From NCBI GenBank assembly GCA_934728355.1, contig CAKVEA010000005.1:3673-67672 (forward strand): 64,000 bases of DNA, written 5' to 3'. Made by a program: the position numbers and the translations under genes. This stretch comes from an uncultured Eubacteriales bacterium. Its GTDB lineage: Bacteria; Bacillota; Clostridia; Oscillospirales; Acutalibacteraceae. The stretch's first letter is position 1. Every line of letters begins with the position of its first letter. This document shows positions 19,372-29,084 of this stretch, piece after piece. The notes beneath the pieces are model-generated. The model was not told where the DNA came from. It did not search any database and worked only from the letters and a program-made list of their open reading frames with translations.

Positions 19372-20183
19372 AAGCAAAATGGTGTTTATTTCCTTATCTT
19401 TTATGGATGGGCATATTCGTTTTAGTACCTATGATGCTTATACTTGTTTTTTCTCTTACTGATTCTTCAGGTAATTTTACATTTCAAAATATAATTGAAT
19501 CGGGAAAATATTCTGATGTTTTTTTTAGATCTATATGGCTGGGTGCCTTTTCGACTTTTATATGCTTTTTAATAGGATATCCTGCGGCATATTTTATATC
19601 AAAAATTCCGGGAAATCACCAGGGAATTTTTATAATGCTTTTAATGATACCTATGTGGACAAGTTTTCTTCTGAGAACTTATGCTTGGATGACTTTGCTT
19701 GAGTATAATGGTCTTATAAATAAATTTATTTCCTTTTTCGGTATGTCTAAACTTCAAATGATAAACACTCCCGGAGCGGTTATGCTTGGAATGGTATACA
19801 ACTTTTTACCTTATATGATTCTCCCGATTTATACTATACTTTCAAAAATAGATAAAAAAATAATAGAAGCTGCTCAAGATTTAGGTGCAAATAAATTTAA
19901 AGTATTTACTAAAATAATTTTTCCTTTAAGTATACCTGGAATTATTTCAGGATTTACAATGGTTTTTGTTCCATCTGTAAGCACATTTATAATATCTAAA
20001 ATGCTTGGCGGAGGATCAATACTTGTAATAGGAGATTTAATAGAGATGCAATTTTTAGGAAACAGTTACAATCCTCATTTAGGGTCTTGTATTTCCCTTA
20101 TTTTAATGGTAATAATCATGCTTTGCATGGGAATTATGAATTCCGTTTACAGTTTAAGTGAAGATGAAAAAACTTATTTGTAG
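19368..20183 (+). CDS. potB: Spermidine/putrescine ABC transporter permease PotB
   Basis: This 271-residue inner-membrane subunit has about six helices and the EAA loop 'EAAQDLGANKFKVFTKIIFPLSIPG' that docks on PotA. 'FLLRTYAWMTLL' is also typical of PotB. The start is TTG, seven bases after AAGGAGG, overlapping the potA stop. Confidence 0.94.
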   Translation: MKAKWCLFPYLLWMGIFVLVPMMLILVFSLTDSSGNFTFQNIIESGKYSDVFFRSIWLGAFSTFICFLIGYPAAYFISKIPGNHQGIFIMLLMIPMWTSFLLRTYAWMTLLEYNGLINKFISFFGMSKLQMINTPGAVMLGMVYNFLPYMILPIYTILSKIDKKIIEAAQDLGANKFKVFTKIIFPLSIPGIISGFTMVFVPSVSTFIISKMLGGGSILVIGDLIEMQFLGNSYNPHLGSCISLILMVIIMLCMGIMNSVYSLSEDEKTYL

Positions 20184-20198
20184 ATTGGGGTGAAGCAT

Positions 20199-21011
20199 TT
20201 GAAAATATTTAGTAGAATATACATATTTTTAATATTTTTGTTTTTATATGCACCAATTTTTGTTTTCATGATTTTTTCTTTTAATAACTCAAAAAGCAGA
20301 GTATTATGGTCAGGGTTTACATTTAAATGGTATTTTAAACTTTTTGAAAATCAAGAAATTTTGAGTGCATTTTACAACACTATAATTATAGCTGCAATTG
20401 CTTCTTTTATAGCAACAATTTTAGGATTGATTGCTTCTGTGGGAATAGTCAAAAGTAAAAAAATTATAAGGAAAACTGTGATGAGTTTGACAAATATTCC
20501 TCTTATAAATCCCGAAATAGTAACTGGCATATCATTTATGATTATGTTCGTATTTCTTTATAATAATTTAGGTATATTTAAACCAGGCATTCTTACACTT
20601 ATTTTTGCTCATACGACTTTTTGTTTGCCTTATACGATTTTATCTATAATGCCAAAATTAAGGCAGATGGATAACAGTATTTATGAAGCGGCTCAAGATT
20701 TAGGATGTAATCCTGTTGAAGCTTTCTTCAAAGTTGTTCTTCCTCAGATAGTTCCTGGAATAGTTACTGGGTTTATAATGTCGTTTACTATGTCTATAGA
20801 TGATTTTGTTATAAGTTATTTTACAGGTGGCACTACTCAAACTTTGCCAATTACTATTTACTCAATGACAAGGAAAATAGTAAGCCCTGAAATAAATGCC
20901 CTTTCAAGCATGTTGTTTTTACTTGTTTTCTGTTTACTTATAATAATAAATTTGAGAAAAGATAAGGAAAACTCTTCTTTAAAATCAATAAAATATAATT
21001 TAGGAGAATAA
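20199..21011 (+). CDS. potC: Spermidine/putrescine ABC transporter permease PotC
   Basis: This second permease has about six helices and the EAA loop 'EAAQDLGCNPVEAFFKVVLPQIVPG'. The 'SIDDFVISYFTGG' segment is typical of PotC. A GTG at 20190 overlaps the GGGGTG ribosome site, so I prefer the in-frame TTG at 20199 six bases after it. It forms the membrane pore together with PotB. Confidence 0.94.
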   Translation: MKIFSRIYIFLIFLFLYAPIFVFMIFSFNNSKSRVLWSGFTFKWYFKLFENQEILSAFYNTIIIAAIASFIATILGLIASVGIVKSKKIIRKTVMSLTNIPLINPEIVTGISFMIMFVFLYNNLGIFKPGILTLIFAHTTFCLPYTILSIMPKLRQMDNSIYEAAQDLGCNPVEAFFKVVLPQIVPGIVTGFIMSFTMSIDDFVISYFTGGTTQTLPITIYSMTRKIVSPEINALSSMLFLLVFCLLIIINLRKDKENSSLKSIKYNLGE

Positions 21012-21012
21012 A

Positions 21013-22197
21013 TTGTCTGTGAAAAAATATATTTTAACTTTGCTGTCTATTTTAGTTGTAATCAATCTTATTGTGATACTGTGCTTTAAAAAGAATAATA
21101 AAGAAGAAAGCATCAATGTTTATAGCTGGGGTGAATTTATCTCCGGTGGTGCAGATGGTCTTATAGATGTAAATAAAAAATTTACGGAAGAAACAGGTAT
21201 TAAAGTTAACTACAAGACATTTCAGAATAATGAAGAGCTTTTTGCTAAACTTTCAAGTGGAGGATCTGATTACGATGTAATAATTCCTTCCGATTATATG
21301 GTTTCGAAACTTATTGAACATAATATGCTTGAAAAAATAGATTTTTCAAATATTCCTAATTTTAATCTTATAGATCAAAATTTTAAAAATCTCGATTTTG
21401 ATCCTAAAAATGAATACTCTATTCCATACATGTGGGGAATGGTAGGAATATTTTACGACAAAAATGAAGTCCCTGAAGAAGAAGCTTCTTCTTGGGACGT
21501 TCTTTGGAATGAGAAGTATAAAAATAAGATTTTAATGTTCGATAATGCAAGAGACAGCTTTGCAATTTCACTTTTAAGACTGGGTTACAGTGTTAATACT
21601 TGCGACCCCGAAAAGCTAAATCAAGCTGCAAAGGAACTTTTAAAACAAAAACCACTTGTACAAGCTTACGTAATGGATCAAATTTTTAATAAAATGGAAA
21701 ATCATGAAGCAGTTCTTGCCCCATATTATGCGGGTGATGCTGCAAATATTATAAAAAATAATCCAAGCATAGGATTTATAATTCCAAAAAGCGGAAGTAA
21801 CCGATTTGTTGACTCACTTTGTATTCCAAAAAATTCTGCACACAAATTTCAAGCGGAAAAATATATAAATTTTATGTGTAGAAGTGATATAGCGCTTGCA
21901 AATGTCAAACAAACAGGTTATTCAACTCCTCAAAAAGAAACTTTTAATATGCTTGATGAAGAAACAAGAAATAATAAGATATTTTACCCTGACAAAGAAA
22001 TAATAGAGAAATCCCAAATATTTGTAAATTTACCCGATGAAGTAAATAAACAAATGGATAAGCTTTGGGTAGAGGTAAAAGCAGGTGGAGCTTCGAGTAA
22101 TCCTTGGTCGCTATTTGCTATACTTTTTGGACTTTTTATAGTGTACGTACTAATTAGAATTATAAAATCAAAAAGAAAAAATACAATTAAAAACTAA
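21013..22197 (+). CDS. potD: Spermidine/putrescine-binding protein with C-terminal membrane anchor
   Basis: This 394-residue type-2 periplasmic-binding-fold protein has the PotD hallmarks 'INVYSWGEFI', 'SDYDVIIPSDYMVSKLI' and 'IPYMWGMVGIFYDK'. The N-terminal hydrophobic stretch ends in 'LIVILC', a poor lipobox. A second hydrophobic segment near residues 364-385 ('LFAILFGLFIVYVLIRII') followed by a basic tail suggests it is held in the membrane at both ends. The start is TTG after TAGGAG. Its 3' end overlaps the convergent SopB-like gene by 11 bases. Confidence 0.92.
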   Translation: MSVKKYILTLLSILVVINLIVILCFKKNNKEESINVYSWGEFISGGADGLIDVNKKFTEETGIKVNYKTFQNNEELFAKLSSGGSDYDVIIPSDYMVSKLIEHNMLEKIDFSNIPNFNLIDQNFKNLDFDPKNEYSIPYMWGMVGIFYDKNEVPEEEASSWDVLWNEKYKNKILMFDNARDSFAISLLRLGYSVNTCDPEKLNQAAKELLKQKPLVQAYVMDQIFNKMENHEAVLAPYYAGDAANIIKNNPSIGFIIPKSGSNRFVDSLCIPKNSAHKFQAEKYINFMCRSDIALANVKQTGYSTPQKETFNMLDEETRNNKIFYPDKEIIEKSQIFVNLPDEVNKQMDKLWVEVKAGGASSNPWSLFAILFGLFIVYVLIRIIKSKRKNTIKN

Positions 22198-24460
22198 AAG
22201 TTTTTCTAGTGTTACCGCTCATCTTTCCTAGACGATCGGTACTTTTTCTATAATCAACTTTAAGACCTCTATACCCAGTATTTATTTGAGCTATTGTTTC
22301 TGAATCTGTTGCTTCAAAGACCTCACGTAATTGAAGTTTTTCTTCATCCGAAAGTTTACCATATGGTTTAGGAGGTTCACCACCATTTGCTTCCATTGTT
22401 AAGATTAAATTGTTAATTTCTGCAGAAAATGCCCCTGTTCTGTCTTTACCACTTTTACAGTTAAATGAAATTGTATATCCTATTAAAAACATTAATGCTG
22501 CTAAGCGAGTTTGTATTGCCGAAGGATTATCTTTACTTCCTCTACCATTTGTTGATGCCCAAATATAAAGTATTTGATTTGAAAGATTTACAACTTTTTT
22601 CTTATTTAAATAATTTTTTTCCTTGGAATCTTTTAAGAATTTTCCTACTTCTCCTCCAAATTCAAATCCTTTAAAATCAAATTTTTGAATTTTTTCTATT
22701 TCTTTGCCCTTTGAAAATTTTTCTTTTAATTTTTTCATTATATTTTGGCCAAATAACTTGTTAAAAGCTTCTGTATTCATGCTTTTGGAACTTCTGGTTA
22801 AGTTTCCGTCCAATGCATAATATTGAGCATTCATTCCGAAATTGACTAAAATAGGTTGCTTAAGTTTTAATTTTATTTTTTTGTGAGAATTATCTTTGTC
22901 TTTTATTTCTATCTCGAAAATTTTACCGGCGAGATTATTGAAAGCATCTTTTTGAAGTTCGCCGAGTTTACCATCTCCTATAATAGAATCTGTTATTAGT
23001 TGAACATTTCCCATTTTTACTTCAAAAATATCTTTTTCACTGCTGTTTTGAAGTTTTTCAAGACCGTATTGATCAAGTGCAGCTGCTAAAATTATTTCTT
23101 TCACGGCACTTTCTTTTCCACGTGTGTTTCCGTGACGAAGACCTTTGAATAAAGTTTTACCTGAATCTGTTTTGACTTCAGTCTTCCAAAGATTCATTGC
23201 ATGCTCTGTATTTCTGTTATTTGAAGAAATACCTTGACCTTTTTCTAGATTTGTATAAATTCCTAATTCAGAGGCAGGAGTAGAACTTATTGTAGCATTC
23301 ATATTTTTCCCGTTTTTTCCTTTAATTTTTATACTTTTTTCAATTTTTTTCCAAGACTTGCTGTCATAGTTTAGAGCTTTGATTTGACAGTTTTTGTAGG
23401 TTAAATCTCTACTTACATTTCTGGATTTAAGAATATTCATTATTTTTTCTTTACTTGATTCGAATTCTTCGTTTTTTAAAACACTTTGAATTGCATTCAA
23501 TATTTCTTTTTCGGAAGTATTCACTAAGTTAGTTTTTGAGTCTTTAAATTCTTTTTTTATTTTATTTTTTGCACTTTTTGATTTATAAACTTTAATTATT
23601 TTCTCAAGAATTTTATCTGAATCCAATTGAGAATTTTCAAAAATAGATTTTGATTTTGCTTCATTGATTTCTTTTTTTACTGTCGAAATCATATCCGATA
23701 TTTTTTCATTATGATAGCTTTCGTTTGTAATTTTTGGATCATTTTTTGATACTATCTCTCTGTAAGGAGAAAGTATATTTGGCGAAATTTTTTTAAAACC
23801 ATTGCTTTCTAAAATTTTATTTGCATTATTTATTATATTTTCATGAATATCCAGAAAAATTTTAAAGCTGTCTACACTAAAAGAATTAGATCTTCTTTGT
23901 TGCTCAATTTCTTTAAATTTTTTTCGACTTTCTAAAGCATCAGATTTTCTTCGATGTTTAATTTCTTTAAGTTTTTCTTCATCTTCTAAGGTATTTAATT
24001 TTTCTTTGTATTTGGTTTCACGGATATTATTTTCTAAATCAAGATTTTTATTTGATAATTTTTGTGACTTGGAATTTTTATAAGTAAATAAAACTTTTGA
24101 TATTTTTTTCAAATCTTCTTTAAATTCATATAGACAAGATTTTTCTTTAAGTTTGTTTATGGTTTTAATTAATAAAATATAATCTTTATGAATTTTTTCA
24201 GTTTCTGATTCAGGTGAAAATATCAATTTATACATAAATTTCAAAATTTTTTTCGAATTTGACGTAGTGGGGATTTTTTTCTTGAGAATCTCTTTTTTGA
24301 ATGTGTTTACATTATAGTTTTTTTTCGTAAGTTCAGAAAATATTTTTATAATATTCTTTTCGATTTCTTCAAGTGACCCATTTTCATTTTTATAGGATTT
24401 TTCAATTGCTTTTTTTGCATTATATTCAAATTGAAGAAATAATTTTTTCTTATCCTCCAT
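22187..24460 (-). CDS. SopB/IpgD-like phosphoinositide phosphatase
   Basis: This 757-residue protein has a Lys/Glu-rich, coiled-coil-prone N-terminal half (to about residue 330). The C-terminal half resembles the Salmonella SopB and Shigella IpgD effectors. The active-site loop is 'NCKSGKDRTG', a CX5R motif with Cys668 and Arg674. 'VNFGMNAQYYALDGN' and 'NTEAFNKLFG' before it, and 'NTGYRGLKV' after it, also recall that family. SopB/IpgD dephosphorylate host phosphoinositides. No signal peptide or membrane helix is visible, and there is no secretion system in the window, so the export route is unknown. It is divergent from thrS. The fold assignment is firm on motif; the host-directed role is inference. 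Confidence 0.8.
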   Translation of the reverse strand: MEDKKKLFLQFEYNAKKAIEKSYKNENGSLEEIEKNIIKIFSELTKKNYNVNTFKKEILKKKIPTTSNSKKILKFMYKLIFSPESETEKIHKDYILLIKTINKLKEKSCLYEFKEDLKKISKVLFTYKNSKSQKLSNKNLDLENNIRETKYKEKLNTLEDEEKLKEIKHRRKSDALESRKKFKEIEQQRRSNSFSVDSFKIFLDIHENIINNANKILESNGFKKISPNILSPYREIVSKNDPKITNESYHNEKISDMISTVKKEINEAKSKSIFENSQLDSDKILEKIIKVYKSKSAKNKIKKEFKDSKTNLVNTSEKEILNAIQSVLKNEEFESSKEKIMNILKSRNVSRDLTYKNCQIKALNYDSKSWKKIEKSIKIKGKNGKNMNATISSTPASELGIYTNLEKGQGISSNNRNTEHAMNLWKTEVKTDSGKTLFKGLRHGNTRGKESAVKEIILAAALDQYGLEKLQNSSEKDIFEVKMGNVQLITDSIIGDGKLGELQKDAFNNLAGKIFEIEIKDKDNSHKKIKLKLKQPILVNFGMNAQYYALDGNLTRSSKSMNTEAFNKLFGQNIMKKLKEKFSKGKEIEKIQKFDFKGFEFGGEVGKFLKDSKEKNYLNKKKVVNLSNQILYIWASTNGRGSKDNPSAIQTRLAALMFLIGYTISFNCKSGKDRTGAFSAEINNLILTMEANGGEPPKPYGKLSDEEKLQLREVFEATDSETIAQINTGYRGLKVDYRKSTDRLGKMSGNTRKTFSF

Positions 24461-24563
24461 AAATTCACACCCAATCTATAATTTAATATGCATCTTGTTT
24501 AAAAATACCACATTTTGAATGAAAAGTACATGATTTTATTGAATTTTAATTTTTATTTTATAG

Positions 24564-24592
24564 TTGAAATTTTTTAATTGAAGCTGTATAAT
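24564..24592 (+). promoter_or_regulatory. Sigma-A type promoter for thrS
   Basis: TTGAAA (24564-24569), a 17-base spacer and TATAAT (24587-24592) lie 57 bases before the thrS ATG. The 189-base space to the divergent SopB-like gene is too short and lacks the conserved sequence for a T-box. Confidence 0.7.
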
Positions 24593-24649
24593 TAATTTTG
24601 AGCTAATACGTTAGCAAAATTCAGTTATTTTGGAAAGGGTTGATATTTT

Positions 24650-26581
24650 ATGGTAAAAGTTGATTTAAAGAACGGCTTAGTAAAGGAAGTGATAGCCGGC
24701 ACTACCCTTTTTGAAGTTGCTAAGGGATTAGGAAGTTCAGAATTTCCTATTTGTGCGGCAAAAGTAAATGGAACACTTAGAGACTTAAGCGACACAATCA
24801 ATGAGGATTGTAAAGTTGAGTTTTTAGACTTTAATTCACCGGAAGGTAGGAAAGTCTATCGTCATACTTCTGCGCATATTTTAGCTCAAGCAGTAAAAAG
24901 AATATTTCCTAATGCTAAATTGGGAATAGGTCCCGCAATCGACGAAGGGTTTTATTATGATTTCGATATTGAAGAATCTTTATCAAATGAGGATATAGCC
25001 AAAATCGAAAAAGAAATGAAAAAAATTATAAAAGAAAATCTTAAAATCGAAAAGTTTGAACTTTCATCGTCTGAAGCTCAAAAGTATTTAAGTAATCTTA
25101 ACGAACCGTATAAAGTAGAACTTTCAATTGACCGTTCAGATGCAAATTCCATAATATTCAGAAAACAAGGTGAATTTGTAGATATGTGTTGTGGAGTGCA
25201 TCTTTGTTCAACCGGAATGGTAGGAGCTATTAAGATAACAAGCATAACGGGTGCATATTGGAAAGGCGATTCTAAAAATAAAATGTTTAAACGCATTTAC
25301 GGTACTTCATTCCCGAATAAAAAAATGCTTGAAGATTATGTCAAATCAGTTGAAGAGGCAAAAAAGAGAGACCACAATAAAATTGGTCGTGAACTTGGAT
25401 TTTTCTCAACAGTTGACTATATTGGTCAAGGACTTCCAATTTTACTTCCTAAGGGTGCAAGAGTAGTTCAGCTTTTACAAAGGTTTGTTGAGGACGAAGA
25501 AGAAAAAAGAGGATATCTTTTAACTAAAACTCCTCTTTTAGCAAAAAGTGATTTATATAAAATTTCAGGTCACTGGTATCATTATAAAGAAAATATGTTT
25601 ATTTTAGGTGACGAATCAAAAGATGATGAAGTTTTTGCTTTAAGACCAATGACATGCCCTTTCCAATTTCAGGCTTTTTTAAACAAAGGTAGAAGCTATC
25701 GGGATTTACCTATGAGACTTAATGAAACTTCAACACTTTTCAGAAATGAGTCAAGCGGTGAGATGCATGGTCTTATAAGAGTACGTCAGTTTACTATTTC
25801 CGAAGGACACATAGTTTGTACTCCGGAGCAGCTTACCTCGGAATTTGAAGGATGTGTTGATCTTGCCAGATTCATGCTTAAGTCTTTACATCTTGAAAAT
25901 GATGTAACATATCGTTTTTCAAAATGGGATGAAAACAATAAAGATAAATATATAGGCGATGCTTCAGAATGGGAAAATGTTCAAAATAAAATGCGTAATA
26001 TTTTAGATGATATGAATATTTCTTATGTGGAAGCAGATGGAGAGGCAGCATTTTACGGTCCTAAGCTTGATATTCAGTTCAAAAATGTTCATGGTAAAGA
26101 AGATACTTTAGTAACTGTTCAAATAGATTTTCAGTTAGCTAAAAAGTTTAATATGGAGTATGTTGACAAAGATGGAACGAAGAAAACTCCTTATATTGTT
26201 CATAGAACTTCTTTAGGATGTTATGAACGTACACTTGCCTTATTAATAGAGAAATATGCGGGTGCTTTACCCCTTTGGATTTCTCCGGAGCAAATTAAAA
26301 TCCTTCCTATAAGTGAAGAATTTCATGACTATGCTTACAAATTGAAAGAAGAAATAAGTAAGGTTGCAAAAAGGACTTCAGTTGATTCTAGAAACGAAAA
26401 AATAGGATATAAAATAAGAGAAGCACAACTTAACAAAGTTCCGTATATGATTATTTTGGGAGCTAAAGAAGTTGAGACTGATATGATTTCGGTTAGAAGT
26501 CGTTCTGAAGGTGATTTAGGCTCAATGAAAGTTTCTGAATTTTTAGAGAGAATAAAGAAGGAAATAGACGAAAAAATTTAA
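24650..26581 (+). CDS. thrS: Threonyl-tRNA synthetase
   Basis: ThrRS charges tRNA-Thr. In order: an N-terminal TGS domain (residues 1-62) and the editing domain with 'HTSAHILAQAVKRIFP' and 'CCGVHLCSTGMVG'. Then come class II motif 2 'RLNETSTLFRNESSGEMHGLIRVRQF', motif 3 'HRTSLGCYERTLALLIEKY' and the anticodon-binding domain. Zinc ligands are in 'MTCPFQFQAF' and the His residues of motifs 2-3. Length 643 is normal. It is driven from its own promoter and followed by a hairpin. Confidence 0.97.
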   Translation: MVKVDLKNGLVKEVIAGTTLFEVAKGLGSSEFPICAAKVNGTLRDLSDTINEDCKVEFLDFNSPEGRKVYRHTSAHILAQAVKRIFPNAKLGIGPAIDEGFYYDFDIEESLSNEDIAKIEKEMKKIIKENLKIEKFELSSSEAQKYLSNLNEPYKVELSIDRSDANSIIFRKQGEFVDMCCGVHLCSTGMVGAIKITSITGAYWKGDSKNKMFKRIYGTSFPNKKMLEDYVKSVEEAKKRDHNKIGRELGFFSTVDYIGQGLPILLPKGARVVQLLQRFVEDEEEKRGYLLTKTPLLAKSDLYKISGHWYHYKENMFILGDESKDDEVFALRPMTCPFQFQAFLNKGRSYRDLPMRLNETSTLFRNESSGEMHGLIRVRQFTISEGHIVCTPEQLTSEFEGCVDLARFMLKSLHLENDVTYRFSKWDENNKDKYIGDASEWENVQNKMRNILDDMNISYVEADGEAAFYGPKLDIQFKNVHGKEDTLVTVQIDFQLAKKFNMEYVDKDGTKKTPYIVHRTSLGCYERTLALLIEKYAGALPLWISPEQIKILPISEEFHDYAYKLKEEISKVAKRTSVDSRNEKIGYKIREAQLNKVPYMIILGAKEVETDMISVRSRSEGDLGSMKVSEFLERIKKEIDEKI

Positions 26582-26602
26582 TATTTTGTCCCTAAGCATT
26601 GA

Positions 26603-26636
26603 TTTGGGTTCTAGACCTTACGGCTAGAATCTAAAT
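26603..26636 (+). terminator. Hairpin between thrS and cmk
   Basis: TTTGGGTTCTAG pairs with CTAGAATCTAAA (12 bp with two G-T pairs) around a 9-base loop. The following sequence is T-rich but has no continuous T-run, so it may be a weak terminator or a processing site. Confidence 0.4.
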
Positions 26637-26672
26637 TTATATTTGTATTTATGAGAGTAGGTTAAATGTTTT

Positions 26673-27347
26673 ATGATATGTATTGCGATTGATGGCCCTG
26701 CAGGATCAGGAAAAAGTACAGTTTCTAAACTTGTTGCGAATCGTTTGGGATTTGTAAGTATAGATACAGGTGCACTGTACAGAGCGGTTGCTTATTATTT
26801 TAAAATTCATGAAATTGATTATAATTCAGAAGAAGAAATAAAAAATCAATTAGGTAATATAAATTTGAGTGTAGAAAATTCAATAGGTGAATTCAAAGTA
26901 TTTTTAAATGGCGAAGATATTAATTCAAAAATTCGTTCTCAAGATATTACATATATTTCTTCAAGAATTTCTAAATTTAAATCTGTGCGTGACTTTTTGC
27001 TCAGTATGCAAAGGAATCTTGCTAAGAAAAACAATTGTGTTATGGATGGTAGAGATATAGGTACAGTCGTTATGCCTAATGCTTCTGTTAAAATATTTTT
27101 AACTGCTTCTTTGGAAGTAAGAGCTATGCGAAGATTTTATCAAATGAATAAGTCGGTAAAGTATGAAAACGTACTTGAAAATTTAAAAAAACGTGATTAC
27201 GAAGATGTTCATAGAAAAAATTCTCCTTTATTGAAAGCATCAGATGCTTTTGTTTGCGATAACTCGGAGTATACACTTGAGGAAACTATAAATAAAATCT
27301 GTGAAATAATTAAAGAGAGTTTAAAAAATGAACAAATCACTTTATAA
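26673..27347 (+). CDS. cmk: Cytidylate kinase
   Basis: Cmk phosphorylates CMP and dCMP. It has the P-loop 'GPAGSGKSTVSK' at the very start, 'DTGALYRAVAYYF', 'MDGRDIGTVVMPNA' for CMP binding, and 'RRFYQMNKS' in the lid. Length 224 is normal. It overlaps plsC by 20 bases; cmk-plsC-ispH is a recurring clostridial operon. Confidence 0.95.
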   Translation: MICIAIDGPAGSGKSTVSKLVANRLGFVSIDTGALYRAVAYYFKIHEIDYNSEEEIKNQLGNINLSVENSIGEFKVFLNGEDINSKIRSQDITYISSRISKFKSVRDFLLSMQRNLAKKNNCVMDGRDIGTVVMPNASVKIFLTASLEVRAMRRFYQMNKSVKYENVLENLKKRDYEDVHRKNSPLLKASDAFVCDNSEYTLEETINKICEIIKESLKNEQITL

Positions 27348-27930
27348 ATTTTGTGTGAATTTGATCAAGCCATTTGTAAATATTTTTTTCCCTTATGAAG
27401 TAAAAGGACGTGAAAATTTAAAATGTATTTCTGAAGGCTATATTATTTGTTCTAATCACCTTTCTAATTTAGATCCGATTTTTTTGGCAATTATTCATCC
27501 TAAACCAATAAACTTTATGGCTAAAGAAGAACTTTTTAAAAATAAATTTATTGGCAAATTTTTTAAAATGGTAGGGGTATTTCCTGTCAAAAGAGGAAAA
27601 GGCGATATAAACGCGATAAATTATGCTCTTGAAATTCCAAAATCAGGAGGAATTTTAGGAATATTCTTGGAAGGAACAAGGTCTAAAACAGGAGAATTTT
27701 TAAGACCTCGTTCAGGAGCAGCTTTAATTGCAGGAAAAGCAAATTCTAAAGTTTTACCGGTCTGCATAACCGGAAGTTCTGAAGATAATAAAATACGTAT
27801 TTTTAGAAAAACTTTAATTTCATATGGAGTACCTATAGATCAAGAAGAAATAAAAATTGAAAGTCGTTTGGAGTTAAAAGACTCTACAAATCTAATAATG
27901 GAGAATATTAAAAAATTAAGGGGAATATAA
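27328..27930 (+). CDS. plsC: 1-acyl-sn-glycerol-3-phosphate acyltransferase
   Basis: PlsC adds the second acyl chain to make phosphatidic acid at the membrane. The acyltransferase HX4D motif is 'NHLSNLD'. 'FLEGTRSKTGEFLRPRSGAA' is the EGTRS motif that binds glycerol phosphate. Length 200 is typical. The start lies inside cmk; it ends 2 bases before ispH. Confidence 0.93.
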   Translation: MNKSLYKFCVNLIKPFVNIFFPYEVKGRENLKCISEGYIICSNHLSNLDPIFLAIIHPKPINFMAKEELFKNKFIGKFFKMVGVFPVKRGKGDINAINYALEIPKSGGILGIFLEGTRSKTGEFLRPRSGAALIAGKANSKVLPVCITGSSEDNKIRIFRKTLISYGVPIDQEEIKIESRLELKDSTNLIMENIKKLRGI

Positions 27931-27932
27931 AA

Positions 27933-28796
27933 TTGGATATTAATGTTGCAAAAAATTCAGGTTTTTGTTTTGGTGTTAAACGTGCTATAGAGACTGTTGA
28001 AAATTTGGTAAACAAAGGGTTTAAAGTATGTACTTTGGGAGATATAATAAATAATTCTCAGGTGGTTGATAAGTTAAAAAGCCAAGGAGTCAGAGTTATT
28101 TCTTCTTTGAAAGATTTAAAACCAAACGAAATACTGGTCGTAAGGTCTCACGGAGTAACGAAAGACATTACAGAAGATATAAAATTACTGAAAATCAAAT
28201 GTGTTGATGCAACTTGTCCATTTGTAAAAAAAATACATAATGTAGTTGAAAGAAATTCAGAAAATAAAAAATTTTTACTTATTGCAGGAAAAGCTTCTCA
28301 CCCGGAAGTTGTAGGAATACGTAGCTACTTCTCGGGGAGGAGCTATGTTTTTTCTGATTTAGAAGATTTAAAAAAAATTTTAAAACAAGATGATTTTAAC
28401 GGAAATGGCTTTGTAGTATCTCAAACTACATTTTCATCAAAAAAATGGGAAAATTGCATAAATTTTATAAAAAAACACTTTACAAACATAGCAATATATG
28501 ATACTATCTGCAATGTAACCAGTTTACGACAAGAAGAATCAGAAAAATTATCTAAAGTATCTGATTTGATTATAATTGTCGGTGGTTACATGAGTTCAAA
28601 TACTAATAAACTAAAAGAAATTTGTTCACAAAATACAAATGTTATTCATGTTGAAAATGAAAAATATTTGTCAACTTATAATTTTAAAAATTTCAATAGG
28701 ATTTCAATCACTGCTGGTGCTTCTACTCCTGTTGAAACTATATTTGAAGTTAAAAATGAAATTATACGTTTATTAGATGTGAATTCAACTTATTAA
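27933..28796 (+). CDS. ispH: 4-hydroxy-3-methylbut-2-enyl diphosphate reductase
   Basis: IspH is the last step of the MEP pathway, giving IPP and DMAPP with a 4Fe-4S cluster. Three cluster cysteines are visible in 'NSGFCFGVKRAIE', 'DATCPFVKKIH' and 'DTICNVTSLRQEE'. 'VRSHGV', 'SQTTFSSKKW' and 'GGYMSSNTNKL' (substrate loop) are also present. Length 287 is normal; the S1 domain fused to IspH in some Clostridia is absent. The start is TTG after AAGGGGAA. It is the last housekeeping gene before the RiPP cluster. Confidence 0.93.
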   Translation: MDINVAKNSGFCFGVKRAIETVENLVNKGFKVCTLGDIINNSQVVDKLKSQGVRVISSLKDLKPNEILVVRSHGVTKDITEDIKLLKIKCVDATCPFVKKIHNVVERNSENKKFLLIAGKASHPEVVGIRSYFSGRSYVFSDLEDLKKILKQDDFNGNGFVVSQTTFSSKKWENCINFIKKHFTNIAIYDTICNVTSLRQEESEKLSKVSDLIIIVGGYMSSNTNKLKEICSQNTNVIHVENEKYLSTYNFKNFNRISITAGASTPVETIFEVKNEIIRLLDVNSTY

Positions 28797-28839
28797 ATAG
28801 GTTTAAAATTAAAAATTATTTTTATAGGAGGAACAGCAA

Positions 28840-29064
28840 ATGAATGAAAACAAAAAAGAATTAAACGACAATGAAGTAGAAAAAGTTTCCGGAGGAATAA
28901 ATAACAACCAACAATTTATAAAAATTAAGGGTTTTAAACCACAAAGAACGCATTTAGCATATGGAGGACCAGACCCAAGAAAGTTTGATAAAATTTTAAA
29001 AATAATAAAAAAAGAGCAAAACAAGGATAAAGAAGAACCTGAAAAAGGAAAATTATCAGAATAG
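28840..29064 (+). CDS. RiPP precursor 1 (xYGGP family)
   Basis: This 74-residue peptide gene follows a strong AGGAGG site. The leader is 'KKELNDNEVEKVSGG' (GG at residues 18-19). Then come an Asn/Gln-rich linker, the core 'HLAYGGPDPRK', and a charged tail 'KILKIIKKEQNKDKEEPEKG' that recurs almost unchanged in precursor 9. The leader matches the double-glycine type that guides maturation and peptidase cleavage. The only Tyr is in the core. It is the first of ten in the array. Confidence 0.85.
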   Translation: MNENKKELNDNEVEKVSGGINNNQQFIKIKGFKPQRTHLAYGGPDPRKFDKILKIIKKEQNKDKEEPEKGKLSE

Positions 29065-29084
29065 CTAAGAAAGAAGGAACCAAA

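Noticed and set aside
24461..24649. A T-box riboswitch in front of thrS was considered.
   Set aside because: The 189-base space is shared with a divergent gene, and I see no T-box conserved sequence or terminator; only an ordinary promoter is visible.
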